Source: CAZBRS01 sp964494475 (lineage in GTDB: Bacteria; Myxococcota_A; UBA9042; CAZBRS01). Taken from it: a stretch of 22,053 nt of DNA. The stretch spans positions 1 to 22,053 of the forward strand of contig CAZBRS010000071.1 of assembly GCA_964494475.1 (NCBI GenBank), given 5' to 3'. Both the position numbers and the translations under genes were made by a program. Below, piece by piece: positions 14,708-20,951 of this stretch (position 1 is the stretch's first letter; each line of letters starts with the position of its first letter). The notes beneath the pieces are model-generated. The model saw nothing but the letters and a program-made list of their open reading frames with translations, did no database searches and was not told the DNA's origin.

Positions 14708-15492
14708 TACGAGACCGGTGAGGGCGTGCCACGCATCGGGTGCACGTGCAGCGTTCCCGTGAGCTCGTTCACCCCGATGTAGAGCTCGACCCCGAACACC
14801 TCCTTCAACACCGGGTAGACCAGCACCTCGGCGGGAGTGCCCACCGAGCGCACGCGGCCGTCGGCCAGCAGCACGACGTCGTCGCAGTACTGGGCCACCA
14901 GGTTCAGGTCGTGCAGCACGGCCAGCAGCCCGAGGTTCTTCTGCGTCTTCAGCTCCTCGAGCAGCTCGAGCAGGGCCACCTGGTGGTGCAGGTCGAGGGC
15001 CGCCGTGGGCTCGTCGAGCAGCAGGAAGTCGGGCTCCTGGGCCAGGGCGCGGGCCATCAGCACGCGCTTCTGTTCGCCCCCCGACAGCTCGTCGTAGCGC
15101 CGCTCGGCCAGCCCCTCGAGCTCGAGGCGCTGCAGCACGCGCGCCACGGCGGCGTGGTCGGCCTGCCTCCAGCCGAGGCCCGCCGGCGCGTGCGGGTAGC
15201 GCCCCAGCGTGACCAGCTCGCGCACCGTGAACGGGAAGGGCACGCTCTCGGCCTGGAACACGGCCGCCAGCCGACGCGACAGTTCGCGACCGCGCCGGAC
15301 GGGCTGGCCGTCGAGCCGCACCTCGCCTTTTGTGGGAGCGTGCGAGCCCGCCAGCAGGTGCAGCAGGGTCGACTTGCCCGAACCGTTCGGCCCGATCACG
15401 CCCGTGAGGCGCCCGGGGCGCAGGCGCACGTCGACACCCTGGAGCACCTCGCGCGCGCCGTAGGAGAAGCAGAGGCCGCGGCCCTCAAGCAT
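14707..15492 (-). CDS. ABC transporter ATP-binding protein, iron-siderophore/cobalamin (FecE/BtuD) type
   Basis: This 261-residue cytosolic ATPase powers uptake through the adjacent permease. Walker A is GPNGSGKST (residues 34-42), the Q-loop is Q80, the signature LSGGE is at 136-140, Walker B is FLLLDEP (156-162), and the switch histidine is H194. The VRELVTLGRYPH segment is typical of the FecE/BtuD/HmuV group. Its ATG overlaps the permease stop by 8 bp, so translation is probably coupled. Substrate could be ferric siderophore, heme or vitamin B12; nothing in the window decides, because no substrate-binding protein or TonB receptor is adjacent. Confidence 0.94.
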   Translation of the reverse strand: MLEGRGLCFSYGAREVLQGVDVRLRPGRLTGVIGPNGSGKSTLLHLLAGSHAPTKGEVRLDGQPVRRGRELSRRLAAVFQAESVPFPFTVRELVTLGRYPHAPAGLGWRQADHAAVARVLQRLELEGLAERRYDELSGGEQKRVLMARALAQEPDFLLLDEPTAALDLHHQVALLELLEELKTQKNLGLLAVLHDLNLVAQYCDDVVLLADGRVRSVGTPAEVLVYPVLKEVFGVELYIGVNELTGTLHVHPMRGTPSPVS

Positions 15493-16480
15493 CGCGTACC
15501 TCGCGGCGCAGGATCCACACGAACACGGGCGCGCCCACCAGCGCCGAGACGAGCCCCACGGGCAGCTCGGTCGCGAAGGCCAGGAAGAGCAGGCGCGTGA
15601 CCGTGTCGGCCAGGGCCAGGAAGACCGCTCCGTACAGCGCCGAGAGCGGCAGCAGGTAGCGCAGGTCGGCGCCGAAGAGCAGGCGCACCACCTGGGGCAC
15701 CAGGATGCCCACGAAGCCCACCATGCCCGCCAGCGACACCGAGAGCGCCACCATGACCGACGAGGCCGCGAACAGGGCCAGGCGGGCGCGTTCGGGGCGC
15801 AGGCCCAGGCTGCGGGCCGCGTCGTCGCCCAACGCCAGCACCGAGAGGGCCTTGGCGCGGGCCAGCAGGTAGCCCCCGCCGAGCGCGAACGCCAGGCCGA
15901 AGAGCACGAGGTTCGGCCCCGTGAGCCGCGTGTCGGACAGGGTGCCGACCAGCCAGTACAGGATCTCCTGCGTCTTCTGGGTCTCGACCAGGGCGCGTAC
16001 GCAGAGCACGAGCGCCGAGCAGAACGCGTTGAGCGCGAAGCCGACCAGCAGCAGCGCCCAGGGGTGGAGCATGGCGCCGCGACCCCGCAGGGCGAGGCCG
16101 AACAGGAACAGGATCGACGCGAGCCCCCCGGCGAAGGCCCCCAGGAAGGTGGCGTCGAGTTCGAGCGCGAAAGCGCCCAGCGGGAGCACGATCGCGGGCA
16201 GCCCGGCGGCCAGGGCCAACGTGCCACCGAGCGCGGCGCCGCCCGACACGCCCAGGATGTAGGGGTCGGCCAAAGCGTTCCGGAGCAGGGTCTGGAAGGC
16301 CGTGCCGACCACCGCCAGCGAGGCGCCCACGAGCGCCGACGCTGCCAGCCGGGCCAGGCGCAACGCCAACACCTCGGGGGAGGGCAGACCCAGCCCCGTG
16401 GTCCCCGACAGCAGCGACGTCGCGGCGGCGGCCACGGCGAGGGCCGATCCCCACGCGAAGCCGCGCCCGTAGCGACCCAT
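15485..16480 (-). CDS. ABC transporter permease, FecCD/BtuC family
   Basis: This 331-residue integral membrane protein has the many hydrophobic segments of the ten-helix FecCD/BtuC family and its usual length. Typical motifs are GTAFQTLLRNALADPYILG and then VSGGAALG near the N-terminal third, and GFVGILVPQVVRLLFGAD near the C-terminal third. I chose the ATG at 16480 because GGGAGGG stands 4 nt upstream. An in-frame GTG 54 bp earlier lacks a ribosome binding site and would add a non-hydrophobic leader. It is transcribed before the ATPase gene, with 8 bp overlap. No substrate-binding partner is nearby. Confidence 0.93.
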   Translation of the reverse strand: MGRYGRGFAWGSALAVAAAATSLLSGTTGLGLPSPEVLALRLARLAASALVGASLAVVGTAFQTLLRNALADPYILGVSGGAALGGTLALAAGLPAIVLPLGAFALELDATFLGAFAGGLASILFLFGLALRGRGAMLHPWALLLVGFALNAFCSALVLCVRALVETQKTQEILYWLVGTLSDTRLTGPNLVLFGLAFALGGGYLLARAKALSVLALGDDAARSLGLRPERARLALFAASSVMVALSVSLAGMVGFVGILVPQVVRLLFGADLRYLLPLSALYGAVFLALADTVTRLLFLAFATELPVGLVSALVGAPVFVWILRREVRDA

Positions 16481-16484
16481 CCGG

Positions 16485-16491
16485 CCCTCCC
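16485..16491 (-). promoter_or_regulatory. Ribosome binding site deciding the permease start
   Basis: Minus-strand GGGAGGG ends 4 nt before the ATG at 16480. The alternative upstream GTG at 16534 has nothing comparable. Confidence 0.65.
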
Positions 16492-16545
16492 GAAAAAGCA
16501 GCGTCAGGATACTGACTCTTCGAGGATTCTCCACGCAAATTCCGC

Positions 16546-16574
16546 TTGACCGTGGGGTAGTGCTTCCCTAAAGT
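16546..16574 (+). promoter_or_regulatory. Candidate strong promoter for the second Cys-rich lipoprotein
   Basis: TTGACC (16546-16551) and TAAAGT (16569-16574) are exactly 17 bp apart. An optimal AGGAGGAGA ribosome binding site (16600-16608) and the ATG at 16614 follow. Together these suggest a highly expressed gene. Confidence 0.5.
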
Positions 16575-16613
16575 GCATCGGATTCAGGGGAGACCCTATA
16601 GGAGGAGAACGAG

Positions 16614-19250
16614 ATGAAGCTCAGGTCCATGTTCACGATCCTCGCGACGGCCGCGTTCGGCCTGTTCGTCCTGTCCGCGTGCGGCGGCGACGACGGCGGC
16701 AACACCGGCAACGACTCGGTCGACGAAGACACCAACCAGCCCGACCTCGGCCCCGACGGCGAGTGCACGCCGTTCTGCGCGGCGGCCAACGCCTGCGGCG
16801 CCGACGGCTGCGGCGGCTCGTGCGGCACCTGCACGAACGGCCAGACCTGCAACGCCGACGGCGTGTGCGAAGGCACCATCTGCGAGCCCCAGTGTACCGG
16901 CAAGACCTGCGGCCCCGACGGCTGCACCGGGTCGTGCGGCACCTGCCCCACCGGCCAGACGTGCACCGCGGCCGGCGCCTGCGAGGTCTGTGCTCCCCAG
17001 TGCACCGACAAGGAGTGCGGCTCCGACGCCTGCGGCGGCACCTGCGGCACCTGCGACACGGGCGAGACCTGTGACGCGTACGGCAAGTGCCAGGTGTGCG
17101 CCCCCCAGTGCACCGGCAAGGCCTGCGGCCCCGACGGCTGCGGCGGCACCTGCGGCACCTGCCCCACGGGCCAGGACTGCAACCTGACCGGCCAGTGCGT
17201 GGCCGGCAAGCAGCCCCTCGGCGGCGCCTGCGGCCCCGACGCCGTCTGCCGTCCGCCCGAGGCGGGGGCGCCCGACACGGCGACCCAGGAGTACTTCGAC
17301 TGCCTGAACGCCCAGTGCGACACCGACCTGTGCTTCGCGCCCTACTGCTCGAAGTTCTGCGCCATCTCCAAGGACCAGACCAACAACACCACCGGCGCCG
17401 CGGGCGCCGACGGCGTCGATGACACCGACGCGCCGAACAACGACTGCGCCGGCGGCGTCGACGGCATCGTGGGCCCCAACCTGCGCTGCGTCAACATCTC
17501 CCCGGCCGGCTACCAGCCCACCGGCATCTGCTATCCGGGCACCACCCTCGCCAAGTGCGGGTCGTCGGCCGACTGCCCCCAGGGCGAGACCTGCGCCGTG
17601 ACCTACATCGGCGGCACCTACGAGTCGCGCTGCCAGACCAACATCAAGGGCGGCTCCGAAGACATCGCCACGGCCTGCAACGACGACCCCATGGCGGGCG
17701 ACGTGGCCTACTGCGCCAACGGCTTCTGCTTCACCATCGGCTGCTCGGCCTTCTGCGCCAGCAACGGCGACTGCCAGACCGCCAACGCGTGCCAGGGCGG
17801 CAAGTGCGCCAACAACCAGGCCCTCTCCTGCACCACCGACGCCGACTGCTCGTCGTGGGAGTGCAAGAAGGACATGGAGCTCTCGTCCGACGGCTGGAAG
17901 GACGACGTCTGCTTCCCGAAGGCTTGCTACAAGGAAGCCGACTGCCCCGACAGCGCCTTCTTCTGCCGTCCGTTCATCGCCGACACCATGGACAAGTTCG
18001 AGGGCTCCTGCATGATGAAGCCCGAGAACGTGGTCCCGTTCGGTGAAGTCTGCGACGAGAACCCCGACGACAACATCCCCGGCCCGATCTGCCAGAACCC
18101 CTACCTCTGCATGGGCGGCTACTGCGGCGGCATGTGCGGTGATGACGTCGACTGCGCCACCGACAAGGACCAGAAGTGCACCGTCGCGTTCGAGTACAAC
18201 CTCGACGAGGACGAGGACGGCACCGACGACGCTTACCTGCCCCTGTGGGCCTGCCAGACCTTCCCCGGCACCTCGGGCGACTGCCTGGTGGCCTCCGAGT
18301 GCGCCGGTGGCGCCAACGAGCTGTGCCTGTGGTACGAGTCCGGCCCCGAGGCCGGCGAGCTCGAGCTGAGCGGCCAGTGCCTGCCGCGCGACGCGGCCAA
18401 GGGCAACTACGGCGACCTGTGCGGCGCGGCCGTGAACATGAACTGCAACTCGGGCCTGTGCCTGGGCTCCGACCCCGAGGCCAACGTGGCCGGCTTCTGC
18501 ACCGAGACGTGCCTGGCCCAGACCGACTGCCCCGCGAGCGTCACGCTCGAGGGCACGCTCTACAAGAGCGTCTGCCGCGCGCTGCTCTGGGGCTGGAACG
18601 GCACCATGGACCGCCTCGACGACCTGTACCTCCCCGTGTGCCTGCCGACGGCCGACACCGACTCGCTGGCCGACTGCTCGGCCGACTACAGCTGCGCCAC
18701 CGCGGGTGAGGGCTGCGTGCCGATGGTCATCGCCTCGAACCCCGACGTGGCCGGCAAGGTCGACTGGCTCTGCATGGCCATGGGCGACACCGCGACGTTG
18801 GCGCTGGGCGCCGTGTGCGAGCCGAACCCCGCCGACGACTACGCCGGCGCCACCTGCACGAGCGGCCTGTGCATGCCCGACGTCGAGAAGGCCAAGGGCT
18901 ACTGCAGCGAGTTCTGCAAGACCGACAACGACTGCTCCAACGGCTACGTCTGCCACGCGTACCCCTACGTCGACCGCGCCAACGACGCCTTCGACGTGAT
19001 CGTCCCGCGTTGCCAGAAGGCCGCGACGTGCATCCCCTGCGCCGAGAACGCCGACTGCACCGACGGCTACTCGTGCGTGAACGTGGGCGGCCTCGGCTTC
19101 ACGGCCGACTACCGCTGCGCGCCGACCTGCATGGCCGACGCCGACTGCACCGGCACCGACGGCGGCGCCACGTGCAAGGATTCCAAGGACAAGGTCGGGA
19201 ACGCCGACGGCCAGAAGGCCTGCATTCCCGCCAACAACACCTGCAAGTAG
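16614..19250 (+). CDS. Giant Cys-rich lipoprotein with four 36-residue repeats
   Basis: This 878-residue predicted lipoprotein has lipobox LSAC (Cys23) and an acidic tether. Residues 51-195 hold four tandem repeats of about 36 residues with the pattern C.PQC.GK.CG.DGCGG.CGTC..GQ.C......C. From about 200 onward come longer modules with C.SGLC, DC..G..C and aromatic linkers, which resemble the C-terminal modules of the 812-residue lipoprotein at 3035-5473. The protein ends shortly after a final DADC motif, at ANNTCK. No enzyme motif is visible; an extended, disulfide-locked surface structure is the likely role. The start is fixed by a near-perfect Shine-Dalgarno, and the gene has its own promoter and a strong terminator, so it is monocistronic and probably abundant. 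Confidence 0.92.
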   Translation: MKLRSMFTILATAAFGLFVLSACGGDDGGNTGNDSVDEDTNQPDLGPDGECTPFCAAANACGADGCGGSCGTCTNGQTCNADGVCEGTICEPQCTGKTCGPDGCTGSCGTCPTGQTCTAAGACEVCAPQCTDKECGSDACGGTCGTCDTGETCDAYGKCQVCAPQCTGKACGPDGCGGTCGTCPTGQDCNLTGQCVAGKQPLGGACGPDAVCRPPEAGAPDTATQEYFDCLNAQCDTDLCFAPYCSKFCAISKDQTNNTTGAAGADGVDDTDAPNNDCAGGVDGIVGPNLRCVNISPAGYQPTGICYPGTTLAKCGSSADCPQGETCAVTYIGGTYESRCQTNIKGGSEDIATACNDDPMAGDVAYCANGFCFTIGCSAFCASNGDCQTANACQGGKCANNQALSCTTDADCSSWECKKDMELSSDGWKDDVCFPKACYKEADCPDSAFFCRPFIADTMDKFEGSCMMKPENVVPFGEVCDENPDDNIPGPICQNPYLCMGGYCGGMCGDDVDCATDKDQKCTVAFEYNLDEDEDGTDDAYLPLWACQTFPGTSGDCLVASECAGGANELCLWYESGPEAGELELSGQCLPRDAAKGNYGDLCGAAVNMNCNSGLCLGSDPEANVAGFCTETCLAQTDCPASVTLEGTLYKSVCRALLWGWNGTMDRLDDLYLPVCLPTADTDSLADCSADYSCATAGEGCVPMVIASNPDVAGKVDWLCMAMGDTATLALGAVCEPNPADDYAGATCTSGLCMPDVEKAKGYCSEFCKTDNDCSNGYVCHAYPYVDRANDAFDVIVPRCQKAATCIPCAENADCTDGYSCVNVGGLGFTADYRCAPTCMADADCTGTDGGATCKDSKDKVGNADGQKACIPANNTCK
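16764..17198 (+). repeat. Four imperfect coding tandem repeats, unit about 108 bp
   Basis: The repeats encode the four CxPxC...CGTC units of the Cys-rich lipoprotein. Units two to four are exactly 36 residues; the first has one extra residue in its second cysteine loop. The first unit diverges most (PFCAAANACGADGC). Confidence 0.85.
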
Positions 19251-19260
19251 ATTCGATTGG

Positions 19261-19292
19261 AACCCCGGGGCGATCCGGATCGCCCCGGGGTT
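19261..19292 (+). terminator. Rho-independent-type terminator after the Cys-rich lipoprotein
   Basis: AACCCCGGGGCGATC (19261-19275) and GATCGCCCCGGGGTT (19278-19292) form a perfect 15-bp stem around CG, 10 bp after the stop codon. A pyrimidine-rich tract (TT then CTCTTCTCC) follows in place of a pure T run. Confidence 0.85.
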
Positions 19293-19344
19293 CTCTTCTC
19301 CACTTCCTTTCCTTCTGCTCCCGCCCAACGATGACCGCTCCCGC

Positions 19345-19373
19345 GTGACAAGATCCGCGCGCCGGAGTACCTT
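19345..19373 (+). promoter_or_regulatory. Candidate promoter for the small Cys-repeat protein and the EEP lipoprotein
   Basis: GTGACA (19345-19350) and TACCTT (19368-19373) are 17 bp apart, 37 bp before the ATG at 19411. Confidence 0.4.
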
Positions 19374-19410
19374 CGGCCTCGCAACCACCCTCGTTCAGGG
19401 AGAACTCGTC

Positions 19411-19719
19411 ATGACGAAGCGACTGTTCCAGGCCCTCGCGCTCGTTCTCACCCTCGTGGCCCTGGCGGGCCTGCCCACGGTGGGCGTGGCCAAGGACTAC
19501 ATCAAGTGCGGCTTCGACAGCGACTGCCACGCCGGGGTCAAGTGCAGCGGCGGCGTGTGCGCCGACGCGGCCGGCGGCAAGTGCGGCTTCGACAGCGACT
19601 GCGGCGGCAAAGGCGCAAAGTGCAACAGCGGCAAGTGCTCCACCGCCCCCGACGGCAAGTGCAGCTTCGACTCCGAGTGCCCGGGTGGCAAGTGCAACTC
19701 CGGCACGTGCAAGTTCTGA
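19411..19719 (+). CDS. Small secreted protein with three Cys repeats
   Basis: This 102-residue protein has a Sec-type signal peptide of about 27 residues (hydrophobic LALVLTLVALAGL, likely cleavage after GVA) and no lipobox. The mature part is three repeats beginning at residues 33, 58 and 84, each of the form KC.FDS(D/E)C......KC..G.C, giving four cysteines per repeat. This looks like a compact disulfide-bonded extracellular or periplasmic peptide; function is unknown. AGGGAGA lies 7 nt before the ATG. The next gene starts 11 bp after its stop, so the two are almost certainly co-transcribed. Confidence 0.82.
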   Translation: MTKRLFQALALVLTLVALAGLPTVGVAKDYIKCGFDSDCHAGVKCSGGVCADAAGGKCGFDSDCGGKGAKCNSGKCSTAPDGKCSFDSECPGGKCNSGTCKF

Positions 19720-19730
19720 AGGGGGCCTCC

Positions 19731-20930
19731 ATGCACCGCTTTGCGCTCCTTCTCCTGGCCGGGGCCCTGGCCCTGGCGGCCTGCGGCGGCGATTCGGGCG
19801 GGAACGACGCGTCGACCGCCGACGTGGCGGGTGACGACCTGGGCGTCGACGGGCTGATCCCCGTGACCCCTGAGTTCACCGTGGTCAGCTACAACGCCGG
19901 CCTGGCCGCCGGCTACGTCGACTACGCGCCCGAGCGCCTGCCCCTGCTGGGGCCGGCCATCGCCGCGCTCGCGGCCGACGTGGTCTGCCTGCAAGAGGTC
20001 TGGACCGACGCCGACGCCCAGGCCCTCATCGACGCCACCAAGGCCGCCTTCCCGCACAGCTACCGCGAGGCCACCACCGACGAGGGGGGCAGCGCCGAGC
20101 CGGCCTGCACGGTCGACGAGCTCGGCCCGCTGCAGACCTGCGCCCTCGCGAACTGCGCCGAGGTGGCCGCCGAGAACCTGGCCACCTGCGTGCTCGGCAA
20201 GTGCGGCCCCGAGTTCCAGGCCGTGAGCGACGCCTGCCAGGGCTGCCTGGCCAGCCAGATCGGCAAGCCGCTGACCGACATGGTCACGAACTGCACCACG
20301 ACCTCGGGCGGCACCTACGCCTACGAGGGTCGCAACGGCGTGCTGCTGCTCTCGAAGCACCCGCTGGCCAACCAGGAGTTCCTGCAGTTCGGGTCGTACG
20401 TGAACGCCCGCGTGGTGCTGCACGCGCGGGTGCAGGGCCCCACCGTGGCCCCCGACGTCTTCTGCACGCACCTCACCGCCGACCTGTCGGCCGACCTCGA
20501 GTACGCCGGCACCCACGGCTCGTGGGGCGAAGAGCAGGGCGCGCAGATCGACGAGATGCTCACGTGGATCGACCTGAAGGCCACCTCCGACAACGACCTG
20601 GTCATCGTGGCCGGCGACTTCAACTGCGGCCCGGCGGTGGGCGAGGCCATCGCGGCCGAGCACCCCGAGAACTACAGCAAGTTCGCGCCGGCCGGTTTCC
20701 GCGACCCCTACGCCGACGACGCGGGCGTCATCTGCTCGTGGTGCGGCGACAACCCGCTGGTGGGCGGCGGCGACAGCACCATCCTCGACCACGTGTTCGT
20801 GCGCGGCGACGGCGCTACCGACCCCATCCGCGTGCTCGATCAGCCCGTCGAGATCCAGGGCGGGGCCATCGAGACCCGGCTCTCGGACCACTACGGCGTG
20901 CAGGTCACGGTCGCCCTGCCCGCGCTCTGA
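19731..20930 (+). CDS. Endonuclease/exonuclease/phosphatase-family lipoprotein
   Basis: This 399-residue lipoprotein has lipobox LAAC (Cys18) and a Gly/Asp-rich tether, followed by a metal-dependent EEP-fold domain. Catalytic signatures are SYNAGL (N55), LQEVW (E89), CTHLTAD (H247), GDFNCG (D296, N298) and the closing LSDHYGV (D386, H387). The family includes sphingomyelinases, DNases and inositol phosphatases. The DH at the end and the short THL motif fit an nSMase/DNase I-like enzyme, but the substrate is open. A Cys-rich helical insertion (residues 126-188, eight cysteines) separates the N-terminal strands from the GRNGVLLLSK segment. Translation is likely coupled to the small Cys-repeat gene 11 bp upstream. 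Confidence 0.9.
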   Translation: MHRFALLLLAGALALAACGGDSGGNDASTADVAGDDLGVDGLIPVTPEFTVVSYNAGLAAGYVDYAPERLPLLGPAIAALAADVVCLQEVWTDADAQALIDATKAAFPHSYREATTDEGGSAEPACTVDELGPLQTCALANCAEVAAENLATCVLGKCGPEFQAVSDACQGCLASQIGKPLTDMVTNCTTTSGGTYAYEGRNGVLLLSKHPLANQEFLQFGSYVNARVVLHARVQGPTVAPDVFCTHLTADLSADLEYAGTHGSWGEEQGAQIDEMLTWIDLKATSDNDLVIVAGDFNCGPAVGEAIAAEHPENYSKFAPAGFRDPYADDAGVICSWCGDNPLVGGGDSTILDHVFVRGDGATDPIRVLDQPVEIQGGAIETRLSDHYGVQVTVALPAL

Positions 20931-20951
20931 TCCCTACCTGGTCGACGAAGC

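Noticed and set aside
16481..16534. A GTG at 16534 as the start of the permease.
   Set aside because: It lacks a Shine-Dalgarno sequence and adds 18 residues beyond normal family length. The ATG at 16480 has GGGAGGG.
16764..17198. A CRISPR-like or satellite repeat array.
   Set aside because: The 108-bp periodicity is in frame, imperfect, without spacers, and reflects protein-level cysteine repeats.
16596..19388. A minus-strand open frame of about 930 codons opposite the second Cys-rich lipoprotein.
   Set aside because: The composition is Ala/Gly/Val/Arg-rich without motifs, and the sense strand has a promoter, ribosome binding site, lipobox and terminator.
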